A stretch of DNA of 64,000 nt from Bradyrhizobium macuxiense (GTDB taxonomy: Bacteria; Pseudomonadota; Alphaproteobacteria; Rhizobiales; Xanthobacteraceae), in contig NZ_VITY01000007.1 of assembly GCF_007993935.1 (NCBI RefSeq), positions 124,001-188,000 on the forward strand, read 5' to 3'. A model generated the notes under the pieces. That model was given only the letters and a program-made list of their open reading frames with translations. It ran no database searches and was not told the origin of the DNA. Made by a program: the position numbers and the translations under genes. Of the stretch, positions 35,403 to 43,122 are shown in pieces (the stretch's first letter is position 1; each line of letters begins with the position of its first letter).

Positions 35403-36596
35403 ATGACTGTGCATACTGGAAGGCATTTTCTGCAGATTCCGGGACCGACCAACGTGCCGGACCGGGTGCTGCGGGCGATGGACATGCCGACCATGGACCA
35501 CCGCGGTGCCGAATTCGCCGAGATCGGCTTTGCCGTGATGTCTGCGATGCAGCGCGTGTTCCGCACCAAGCAGCCCGTGATCATTTACCCCTCGTCGGGG
35601 ACCGGCGCCTGGGAAGCCGCGATCGTCAACACCTTGCAGCCCGGCGACAAGGTGCTGATGTGCGAGACCGGCCAGTTCGCCGTGCTGTGGCACGGCATCG
35701 CCGACAAGTTCAAGCTCGACGTCGACTTCATTCCGGGCGACTGGCGCCACGGCGCCGACCTCGAGCAGATCGAGGCCAGGCTTGCCGCCGACAAGGCGCA
35801 CAAGATCAAGGCGGTCTGCATGGTCCATAACGAGACCTCCACCGCCTGCGTGACCTATCCGCTCAACGTCCGAAAGATCCTCGACACGCTGAAGCATCCG
35901 GCGCTGCTGATGGTCGACACCATCTCCGGCCTCGGCTCGCTGGAATATGAGCATGACGCCTGGGGCATCGACGTCTCGATCGCCGGTTCCCAGAAGGGAC
36001 TGATGCTGCCGCCCGGCCTCGGCTTCAACGCCGTGTCGGAAAAGGCGCTGGCGGTGGCGAAGGCCAATCCGGGGATGCGCTCCTATTGGGACTGGCAGGA
36101 GGTCATCAACATCAACAAGGCCGGCACCTGGCCTTATACGCCCGCGACCAACCTTCTGTTCGGCCTGCGTGAGGCGGTGAAGATGCTGGAGGAGGAGGGG
36201 CTGGAGAACGTGTTCGCCCGCCACAAGCGCCACAGCGAAGCGACGCGCGCCGCGATCAAGGTCTGGGGCCTGGAGACGCAGTGCCAGGAGCAGGGCGCGC
36301 ATTCGCCGGCGCTGACCGCGGTGCGGGTGCCTGACGGCCACGACGCCGACCACTTCCGCAAGGTTGTGCTGGATAATTTCGACATGTCGCTCGGCACCGG
36401 CCTTAACAAGGTCAAGGGCAAGGTGTTCCGGATCGGGCACATCGGTCACTTCAACGACCTGATGTTGATGGGCACGCTGTCCGGCGTCGAGATGGGCCTT
36501 GATCTGGCCAAGGTGCCGCATCGTGGCGGCGGCGTGCTGGCGGCGATGGATATCCTGAAGGGACGCGACCCATCGCAGGCCTCGAAAGTCGCTTGA
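35403..36596 (+). CDS. Class V aminotransferase, serine-glyoxylate type (copy 2)
   Basis: This 397-residue paralogue of the 32747 product shares long identical runs (HFLQIPGP, YPSSGTGAWEAAIVNTL, HNETST). The PLP lysine is in GSQKGLMLPPG near 197. ATG 35403 is used; an in-frame upstream ATG at 35307 has no homology. Divergence between the copies is concentrated in the small-domain and substrate loops (for example MSAMQRVFRTKQ against LEGSAKIFQTNG), suggesting different amino donors or acceptors. An enoyl-CoA hydratase-like gene follows after 46 bases. Confidence 0.9.
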   Translation: MTVHTGRHFLQIPGPTNVPDRVLRAMDMPTMDHRGAEFAEIGFAVMSAMQRVFRTKQPVIIYPSSGTGAWEAAIVNTLQPGDKVLMCETGQFAVLWHGIADKFKLDVDFIPGDWRHGADLEQIEARLAADKAHKIKAVCMVHNETSTACVTYPLNVRKILDTLKHPALLMVDTISGLGSLEYEHDAWGIDVSIAGSQKGLMLPPGLGFNAVSEKALAVAKANPGMRSYWDWQEVININKAGTWPYTPATNLLFGLREAVKMLEEEGLENVFARHKRHSEATRAAIKVWGLETQCQEQGAHSPALTAVRVPDGHDADHFRKVVLDNFDMSLGTGLNKVKGKVFRIGHIGHFNDLMLMGTLSGVEMGLDLAKVPHRGGGVLAAMDILKGRDPSQASKVA

Positions 36597-36642
36597 GGCC
36601 TTGGCCTGAAAATCGAATCGTAACGAACAGAAAGAGCGAGAC

Positions 36643-37440
36643 ATGAACGCGCCCGTCGCACCGACCGAAGACCTGATCTACTCCGTCGCCGACGGGATCG
36701 CGCGCATCACGTTCAACCGGCCGCAGGCGCGCAACGCGCTGACCTTTGCGATGTATGAGCAGATGGCCTCGATCTGCGAGAACATCAATCAGGATCATCA
36801 GATCAAGGCGTTGATCCTGACCGGCGCTGGCGACAAGGCGTTCGCCTCGGGCACCGACATCTCGCAGTTTCGTGCGTTCAAGACCGCGCAGGATGCGCTG
36901 GACTATGAGGCGCGGATCGACCGCGTGCTCGGTACGCTCGAACAGTGCCGCGTGCCTGTCATCGCCGCGATTGCCGGCGCCTGCACCGGCGGCGGCGCCG
37001 GCATCGCCGCATGCTGCGACATCCGCATCGGCACCGAGGCGACACGGATCGGCTTCCCGATTGCGCGCACGCTCGGCAACTGCCTCTCGATGTCCAACAT
37101 CTCGCGGCTGGTGTCGCTGATCGGTCCGGCGCGGACCAAGGACCTGATCTTCAAGGCGCGCCTCGTCGAAGCGCCGGAAGCGTTGGCGCTCGGGCTGCTG
37201 AACGAAGTCGTACCCGATGTTGAGACCTTGCAGCGCCGGGCCGACGAGACCGCGAAGCTCGTCGCCGGCCATGCGCCGATCACGTTAGAGGTGACCAAGG
37301 AAGCGGTCCGCCGCATCCGCCGCACGCTGTCGCGCGACGAAGGCGAAGACCTGATCCTGCGCGCCTATATGAGCGAGGATTTTCGCGAAGGCATGGACGC
37401 CTTTCTCAACAAGCGCGCGCCAAACTTCAAGGGCAAGTAG
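36643..37440 (+). CDS. Crotonase-fold protein lacking both hydratase glutamates
   Basis: This 265-residue protein has the crotonase fold: FNRPQARNALTFAMYE near residue 22, AGDKAFASGTDISQF near 64, and GACTGGGAGIAACCDIR near 110. The first catalytic glutamate position is alanine (GGGAGI), and the second, normally in a PE.. turn, reads GFPIART. Oxyanion-hole glycines remain. Classical water addition is therefore unlikely; decarboxylase, hydrolase or isomerase chemistry should be considered. It is the last gene of the aminotransferase/MFS run. Confidence 0.85.
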   Translation: MNAPVAPTEDLIYSVADGIARITFNRPQARNALTFAMYEQMASICENINQDHQIKALILTGAGDKAFASGTDISQFRAFKTAQDALDYEARIDRVLGTLEQCRVPVIAAIAGACTGGGAGIAACCDIRIGTEATRIGFPIARTLGNCLSMSNISRLVSLIGPARTKDLIFKARLVEAPEALALGLLNEVVPDVETLQRRADETAKLVAGHAPITLEVTKEAVRRIRRTLSRDEGEDLILRAYMSEDFREGMDAFLNKRAPNFKGK

Positions 37441-37516
37441 CAGCCGGCACCGGGGCTCTTACGGACCGTGCAACATATTCAGCGTCGTCGCGGCCTAGTG
37501 CGCAATTGCGCACGGG

Positions 37517-37620
37517 GGCCGGGACCCATAACCCCGAATGGTCGTCATTGCGCGATGCTGGAATGACGAGTCCCGCCCACAACTCTTGCTGCGGCGTATG
37601 GGTCCCGGCCTTCGCCGGGA
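37517..37620. repeat. Intergenic inverted-repeat element (REP-like)
   Basis: GGCCGGGACCCATA (37517-37530) is perfectly complementary to TATGGGTCCCGGCC (37597-37610). The right arm continues into a second hairpin, TCCCGGC with GCCGGGA (37603-37620). It occupies the middle of a 355-base gap (37441-37795) that holds no gene. Elements with this ATGGGTCCCGG..TCGCCGGGACGAC pattern are familiar from Bradyrhizobium-type genomes as dispersed repeats, and the only function evident here is a stable fold. Confidence 0.7.
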
Positions 37621-37795
37621 CGACGATGGTGTATGCGGCCGGCTGCGAGACTCCGTCCGCTCACTCACCTCATTCCAAAGTCATACGCCATGCGGCAGTT
37701 CGGCGGCTTGAACTCACTCCTATTCTCGGCACAATGACCGCACCCGCCACCTCGCAGGTTTTGCCAAGCCGAACAAATAGATAGGGAAGAAACAC

Positions 37796-38782
37796 GTGGG
37801 ACAGATTGTGAAAACCACGGCTGCCATCGCGGCTTTGCTGCTGAGCACGCCGGCGTTTGCCGGCTGGGAGCCGAGCAAGCCGGTCGAGATCGTGGTTGCG
37901 GCCGGCGCCGGTGGCGCCTCCGACCAGATGGCGCGGATGATGCAGGCGGCGATCCAGAAGAACAACCTGATGAAGCAGCCGATGGTGGTGTCGCTGAAGG
38001 GCGGAGCGTCGGGTGCGGAAGCGCTGATGTACATGAAGTCCAGCGAGGGCGATCCGAACAAGGTTCTGATCGCCTATTCGCTGATCTACATGCTGCCGCT
38101 GTCGGCCAAGATTCCGTTCAACTGGCGCGACCTCACGCCGGTGTCGGTGATTGCGCTCGACCAGTTCGTGCTGTGGGACAACGCGAACGGTCCAAAGACG
38201 GTGAAGGAGTTCATCGATGCCGCCAAGGCGGCCAGCGCGCCGTTCAAGATGGGCGGCACCGGCTCGAAGCGCGAGGATCACGTGCTGACCGTGTTCATGG
38301 AGCAGAAGACCGGCGCGAAATTCTCCTACCTGCCGTACAAGTCCGGCGGCGAGGCCGCGACCCAGCTGGTCGGCGGCCACACCGAGTCCAACGTCAACAA
38401 TCCCAGCGAAAATCTCGAGGTCTGGCGCGCCGGCCAGGTTCGCGCGCTCTGCGTGTTCGACAAGGAGCGCATCTCCTACAAGACCAAGGTCACCGACACG
38501 CAATCCTGGAATGATATCCCGACCTGCAAGGAGGAGGGGCTGGACGTGCAGTATCTGATGCTGCGCGCGATGTTCCTGCCGGGCAAGGTCACGCAGGAGC
38601 AGCAGGCCTTCTATGTCGACCTGTTCCAGAAGGTGACGCAGACGGCGGAATACAAGGACTACATGGAGAAGCAGGCGTTGAAGCCGATCTTCCTCACCGG
38701 CAAGGACATGGTCGAGTTCCTTGAGGATGACGACAAGCAGAACGCCTCGCTCATGAATGCGGCGGGTTTTGTCGCGAAGTAG
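37796..38782 (+). CDS. tctC: Tripartite tricarboxylate transporter substrate-binding protein (TctC-like)
   Basis: This 328-residue protein starts with GTG at 37796. The signal peptide spans about residues 1-22 (ending TPAFAG), followed by the Bug-type entry WEPSKPVEIVVAAGAGGASDQMA. It binds an anionic solute in the periplasm for TctA/TctB. Uncommonly, two methionine-salvage genes separate it from tctB and tctA, all on the same strand with short gaps. The ligand might be linked to methylthio-sugar metabolism, but that is inference. Confidence 0.88.
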   Translation: MGQIVKTTAAIAALLLSTPAFAGWEPSKPVEIVVAAGAGGASDQMARMMQAAIQKNNLMKQPMVVSLKGGASGAEALMYMKSSEGDPNKVLIAYSLIYMLPLSAKIPFNWRDLTPVSVIALDQFVLWDNANGPKTVKEFIDAAKAASAPFKMGGTGSKREDHVLTVFMEQKTGAKFSYLPYKSGGEAATQLVGGHTESNVNNPSENLEVWRAGQVRALCVFDKERISYKTKVTDTQSWNDIPTCKEEGLDVQYLMLRAMFLPGKVTQEQQAFYVDLFQKVTQTAEYKDYMEKQALKPIFLTGKDMVEFLEDDDKQNASLMNAAGFVAK

Positions 38783-38830
38783 CGGTCGCGGTTTGCGTAC
38801 CCTCAGGCCGGAATTGCCTTGCAAGCGGCA

Positions 38831-38854
38831 GCGGCGCGGTGATTACTGCGCCGC
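38831..38854 (+). terminator. Hairpin between tctC and mtnP
   Basis: GCGGCGC (38831-38837) pairs with GCGCCGC (38848-38854) around a 10-base loop, 48 bases after the tctC stop and 36 bases before mtnP. It could trim or partly end the tctC transcript so that more binding protein than enzyme is made. Confidence 0.4.
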
Positions 38855-38890
38855 AGTATGGCCGGACGTCCGGCTAGCCGTGGAGCGATC

Positions 38891-39766
38891 ATGACCAAAG
38901 CCGTGTTGGGGATCATCGGCGGATCCGGCATCTACGATCTGCCGGGCCTGGAGAATGTCCACGAGGAAGCGATCGCGAGTCCCTGGGGCGAGCCGTCGGC
39001 GCCGCTGCGCCGTGGCGAGATGGCGGGACTGCCGATCGTATTCCTGCCGCGGCACGGCCCGGGACACGCGCTGTCGCCGTCCGATATCAACTACCGCGCC
39101 AATATCGACGTCTTGAAGCGGGCCGGGGTCACCGACCTGGTCGCGCTGTCGGCGTGCGGCTCGTTCAAGGAAGAGCTGCCGCCGGGCACGTTCGTATTGG
39201 TCGACCAGTTCGTCGATCGCACCCACAAGCGCGAGAGCTCGTTCTTCGGCAAGGGCTGCGTCGCGCATGTCTCGATGGCGCATCCGGTATCGCCGTTGCT
39301 GGCGAAGCATCTCGCCGCCGCGGCCGAAGCCGAGCGCATCGCGTTCGCCCGCGGCGGAACTTACCTCTGCATGGAGGGGCCGCAATTCTCCTCGCTCGCG
39401 GAAAGCCTGACTTACAAGGCGCAAGGCTATTCGGTGATCGGCATGACCAACATGCCGGAAGCCAAGCTCGCCCGCGAGGCCGAGATCTGCTACGCCAGCG
39501 TGGCGATGGTCACCGATTTCGACTGCTGGCATCCGGCGCATGATGCGGTGACGGTGCAGGATATCATCCGCGTGCTGAATTCGAACGCCGAGAAGGCAAA
39601 GGCGCTGGTCGCGCGTCTGGCGCGGGATTTCCCGCGCGAGCACGAGCCGTGTCCGATCGGTACGGATTGCGCGCTGGATACCGCGCTGATCACGGCGCCC
39701 ACAGCGCGTGATCCGCAGCTTCTTGCCAAGCTCGATGCAGTCGCCGGACGGGTGTTACGCACATGA
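38891..39766 (+). CDS. mtnP: S-methyl-5'-thioadenosine phosphorylase
   Basis: This 291-residue protein starts at ATG 38891. The phosphate-site motif GGSGIYDLPG lies near residue 9, the family stretch LPRHGPGHALSPSDINYRAN near 53, and the substrate loop YLCMEGPQFSSLAES near 160. It splits methylthioadenosine, a by-product of polyamine synthesis and other SAM reactions, into adenine and methylthioribose-1-phosphate. Its stop overlaps the ATG of mtnA, which uses that product. It belongs to the PNP/MtnP family; the serine and threonine residues in the base pocket fit MTA rather than guanosine. Confidence 0.92.
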   Translation: MTKAVLGIIGGSGIYDLPGLENVHEEAIASPWGEPSAPLRRGEMAGLPIVFLPRHGPGHALSPSDINYRANIDVLKRAGVTDLVALSACGSFKEELPPGTFVLVDQFVDRTHKRESSFFGKGCVAHVSMAHPVSPLLAKHLAAAAEAERIAFARGGTYLCMEGPQFSSLAESLTYKAQGYSVIGMTNMPEAKLAREAEICYASVAMVTDFDCWHPAHDAVTVQDIIRVLNSNAEKAKALVARLARDFPREHEPCPIGTDCALDTALITAPTARDPQLLAKLDAVAGRVLRT

Positions 39767-40866
39767 AAGTAGATGGTCGGCATTTTCGCAGTATCTGGCT
39801 CGAGCCCGACGGCCGGTCGGTCGGAGCGATCGATCAGCGCCGGCTGCCGCATGAATTCATTGTCGCGAAGATCACGACCGCTGACGAGGCCGGCGAGGCG
39901 ATCAGTTCGATGCTGGTCCGCGGCGCGCCGCTGATCGGCGCGACCGCGGCCTATGGCATGGCGCTTGCGATGCGCGCCGATGCTTCTGACGCGGCGCTTG
40001 AGCGCGCCGGCAAGATGTTGGCCGCGTCCCGGCCGACCGCGATCAACCTGAAGTGGGCGATAGACGAGATGCAGCGCGCGCTCGCGCCGCTTGCAGCGTC
40101 GGCCCGCGCGGATGCGGCCTATGCCCGCGCCCGCGAGATCGCCGATGAAGATGTCGAGATCAACCGCGACATCGGCCGTCACGGCCTCGGCCTGATCGAG
40201 ACGATCGCCGCGACCAAGAAGCCGGGCGAGCCGGTGAACGTGCTGACGCATTGCAATGCGGGTTGGCTTGCAACCGTCGATTGGGGAACGGCGACGTCAC
40301 CAATCTACCAGGCGCATGACCGCGGCATCCCGGTCCATGTCTGGGTCGACGAGACACGGCCGCGCAATCAGGGCGCTTCGCTCACCGCCTGGGAACTCGG
40401 CCATCACGGCGTGCCGCACACCGTGATTCCCGACAACACCGGCGGCCATCTGATGCAGCATCGCATGGTCGACCTTGCGATCGTCGGGACCGATCGCGTC
40501 GCTGCCAATGGCGACGTCTGCAACAAGATCGGGACCTATCTGAAAGCACTCGCTGCACACGACAACGGCGTGCCGTTCTATGTCGCGCTGCCGTCGCCGA
40601 CCATCGACTTTAGTATCGATGATGGTATCAGGCAGATCCCGATCGAGCAGCGCGCGGCCAGCGAGGTCACGCACCTGACCGGGCGTACGGCGGATGGACG
40701 GATCGAGACCGTGCGCGTGGTTCCCGACGGCTCAACGGTCGCCAATTTCGGATTCGATGTCACACCGGCGAGGCTGGTGTCGGGATTGATCACCGAGCGC
40801 GGCGTCCTCAGTGCGGATCGTGCTGCGCTTGCGAGCGCGTTTCCCGAACGTTCCAAGGTTAGCTGA
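39763..40866 (+). CDS. mtnA: Methylthioribose-1-phosphate isomerase
   Basis: This 367-residue protein is related to the eIF2B family. The catalytic-cysteine segment is THCNAGWLATVDWGTA near residue 158, and the aspartate segment is IVGTDRVAANGDVCNKIGTY near 245. It converts methylthioribose-1-phosphate to methylthioribulose-1-phosphate. The ATGA overlap with mtnP shows translational coupling. No mtnB, mtnC, mtnD or Ald2 gene follows, so the later fate of the product lies elsewhere. Confidence 0.93.
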   Translation: MKVDGRHFRSIWLEPDGRSVGAIDQRRLPHEFIVAKITTADEAGEAISSMLVRGAPLIGATAAYGMALAMRADASDAALERAGKMLAASRPTAINLKWAIDEMQRALAPLAASARADAAYARAREIADEDVEINRDIGRHGLGLIETIAATKKPGEPVNVLTHCNAGWLATVDWGTATSPIYQAHDRGIPVHVWVDETRPRNQGASLTAWELGHHGVPHTVIPDNTGGHLMQHRMVDLAIVGTDRVAANGDVCNKIGTYLKALAAHDNGVPFYVALPSPTIDFSIDDGIRQIPIEQRAASEVTHLTGRTADGRIETVRVVPDGSTVANFGFDVTPARLVSGLITERGVLSADRAALASAFPERSKVS

Positions 40867-40938
40867 AGGCTGCATTGACGTTGATTGCATCAGCACGCTA
40901 TCCCAATCGTTGCCTTCGCAACCGAGACCGTCTCGTCC

Positions 40939-41481
40939 ATGTCCAAGACAGAACTTGAGATCGTCGTCGACGATCCGACCGCGCCTGAAGAAAATTCGCC
41001 TGCCGTCGTCTCTACCGGCATCGTCGACATCGTCGTCTCGCTGCTGCTGCTCGCGCTCGCAGTGGTGCTCGGCTGGGACAATTGGCGCACCGGCGCGTCT
41101 TGGGACTCGACCGGGCCGCAGCCGGGCTACTTCCCGTTCTATCTCTCGGTCATCCTCGGCGCCGCCAGCCTTTATGGCCTGGGCGCCGCCTTCGTCTCGC
41201 GTCGCGAGGCGGCGGAGACCTTCATCACCCGGGCGCAGCTGCGCCGGGTGATGGCGGTGTTCGTGCCGACCTTCCTGTTCTGCCTCGCCACCCAATATCT
41301 CGGCCTCTATGTCGCGAGCTTCCTCCTGATCGCAGGCTTCATGCGCATCGTCGGCAAGATCGCGCTATGGAAGTCGCTGCTGACCGCTTTCATCTTCACC
41401 GCCGCGATGTTCGTGACCTTCGACATCGCATTCGATGTCATTATGCCGAAGGGGCCGCTTGAAGCGGCCTTCGGTTACTGA
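40939..41481 (+). CDS. tctB: Tripartite tricarboxylate transporter small permease (TctB)
   Basis: This 180-residue protein has four hydrophobic segments and the TctB-type loop between the first and second spans (WRTGASWDSTGPQPGYFPFY). ATG 40939 begins a short acidic N-terminus before the first span. It supports TctA. It lies 72 bases after mtnA and 22 bases before tctA. Confidence 0.88.
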   Translation: MSKTELEIVVDDPTAPEENSPAVVSTGIVDIVVSLLLLALAVVLGWDNWRTGASWDSTGPQPGYFPFYLSVILGAASLYGLGAAFVSRREAAETFITRAQLRRVMAVFVPTFLFCLATQYLGLYVASFLLIAGFMRIVGKIALWKSLLTAFIFTAAMFVTFDIAFDVIMPKGPLEAAFGY

Positions 41482-41503
41482 GCGATCGACAGGATTTCGA
41501 AAC

Positions 41504-43015
41504 ATGGAAGCCTTCGGTCTCTTGCTGCACGGCTTTGCCGTCCTGCTGACGTGGAAGACGCTGCTGCTGATGATGGTCGGGCTCGTGCTCGGCATCTTCG
41601 TCGGCGTGCTGCCCGGGCTTGGCGGCCCCAACGGCGTCGCGATCCTGTTGCCGCTGACCTTCACGATGGATCCGACATCCGCCATCGTGATGCTGTCCTG
41701 CATCTACTGGGGCGCGCTGTTCGGCGGCGCCATCACCTCGATCCTGTTCAACATCCCCGGCGAGGCCTGGTCGGTCGCGACCACCTTCGACGGCTATCCG
41801 ATGGCCCAGCAGGGCAGGGCGGCCGAAGCGCTGACCGCCGCGTTCACTTCGTCCTTCATCGGCTCACTGGTCGCGGTGCTCTTGATCACCTTCCTGGCGC
41901 CGATGATCTCGTCATTCGCGCTGAAGTTCGGCCCGCCGGAATTCTTCGCGGTCTATCTGCTGACCTTCTGTTCCTTCGTCGGTCTCGGCCGCGAGGCCAA
42001 GCACAAGACTGTGATCTCGATGTCGCTCGGGCTTTTGCTCGCCGGCGTCGGCATGGATACAGTGTCCGGGCAGCTGCGCATGACCTTTGGCTCTGCGGAG
42101 CTGTTGCGCGGCATCAACTTCCTCGTCGCCGTCATCGGCCTGTTCGGCATCAGCGAGATCCTGCTGACGATGGAGGAGCGCCTGGCGCTGCGCGGACACG
42201 CGGCAGGCATCTCGCTCCGCGTCGTGCTGTCGGTATGGAAGGACCTGCCGAAATACTGGGTGACGCTGCTGCGCTCGTCCGTGATTGGCTGCTGGCTCGG
42301 CATCACGCCGGGCGGCGCGATCGCGGCCTCGTTCATGGGCTACAACCTCGCCAAGCGCTTCTCCAAGGATCAGGAGAGTTTTGGCAAGGGTCGGATCGAG
42401 GGCGTGTTCGCGCCGGAGACGGCAGCCCATGCGTCGGGGACCTCGGCGCTGCTGCCGATGCTCGCACTCGGCATTCCGGGTTCGGGAACTGCGGCGATCC
42501 TGCTCGGCGGGCTGATGGTGTGGGGCCTCAACCCGGGGCCGCTGCTGTTCGTCGAGCACAAGGATTTCGTCTGGGGCCTGATCGCCTCGATGTATCTCGG
42601 CAACGTCGTCGGCCTCGTGCTGGTGCTGACCACGGTGCCGATCTTCGCCTCGATCCTGCGCGTGCCGTTCGCGGCCGTCGCCCCGATGATCGTGGTGTCC
42701 TGCGCGATCGGCGCCTACGCGATCCAAAATGCGATGTTCGATATCTGGCTGATGCTGGGCTTTGGCGTGGTCGGCTACGTCTTCAAGAAGATCGGCATCC
42801 CGCTGGCGCCGTTCACGCTTGCTTTGGTGCTCGGCAGCCGCGCCGAGGACGCGTTCCGCCTCTCGATGATCGGCTCAGGCGGCGACATGAAGGTGTTCTG
42901 GTCGAACGGCCTCGTCGGCACGATCACGACATTGGCGATCGTGCTGCTGTTCTGGCCGGTGATCGATCGGGCCTTTGCCGGCGTCGCGCGTCTGCTGCGG
43001 CCGGCAAAGGCGTGA
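41504..43015 (+). CDS. tctA: Tripartite tricarboxylate transporter large permease (TctA)
   Basis: This 503-residue protein has about 12 spans. The family signature GVLPGLGGPNGVAILLPL lies near residue 33, and the repeated half-motif ALGIPGSGTAAILLGGLMVW near 323. It imports an organic anion with an ion gradient using the TctC-delivered solute. It ends the run that began with tctC, and repeat elements follow its stop. Confidence 0.92.
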   Translation: MEAFGLLLHGFAVLLTWKTLLLMMVGLVLGIFVGVLPGLGGPNGVAILLPLTFTMDPTSAIVMLSCIYWGALFGGAITSILFNIPGEAWSVATTFDGYPMAQQGRAAEALTAAFTSSFIGSLVAVLLITFLAPMISSFALKFGPPEFFAVYLLTFCSFVGLGREAKHKTVISMSLGLLLAGVGMDTVSGQLRMTFGSAELLRGINFLVAVIGLFGISEILLTMEERLALRGHAAGISLRVVLSVWKDLPKYWVTLLRSSVIGCWLGITPGGAIAASFMGYNLAKRFSKDQESFGKGRIEGVFAPETAAHASGTSALLPMLALGIPGSGTAAILLGGLMVWGLNPGPLLFVEHKDFVWGLIASMYLGNVVGLVLVLTTVPIFASILRVPFAAVAPMIVVSCAIGAYAIQNAMFDIWLMLGFGVVGYVFKKIGIPLAPFTLALVLGSRAEDAFRLSMIGSGGDMKVFWSNGLVGTITTLAIVLLFWPVIDRAFAGVARLLRPAKA

Positions 43016-43024
43016 GGTTCAAGA

Positions 43025-43068
43025 GCGTTTTCGAGCGAAGTGGACACCGGTTCGCGTGAAGAAAACGC
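43025..43068. repeat. Dispersed repeat with GCGTTTTC/GAAAACGC arms
   Basis: GCGTTTTC (43025-43032) and GAAAACGC (43061-43068) frame a conserved-looking middle (GAGCGAAGTGG, then CGGTTCGCGTGAA). This sequence is one I recognise as a frequent intergenic repeat in Bradyrhizobium-type genomes. It occupies most of the 102-base gap after tctA and merges into the next palindrome. Confidence 0.6.
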
Positions 43069-43081
43069 GTCAAGACAAGAA

Positions 43082-43122
43082 TCTAGAGCTCCGTTCCGAT
43101 TTGATCGGAACGGAGCTCTAGA
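43082..43122. terminator. Perfect 19-base palindrome overlapping the CoA-transferase stop codon
   Basis: Bases 43082-43100 are perfectly complementary to 43104-43122 with a 3-base loop, giving a very stable hairpin (core GAGCTCCGTTCCGAT). The stop codon of the convergent CoA-transferase gene (43118-43120) lies inside the right arm. It is placed to terminate both convergent transcripts. No T run is present. Confidence 0.7.
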
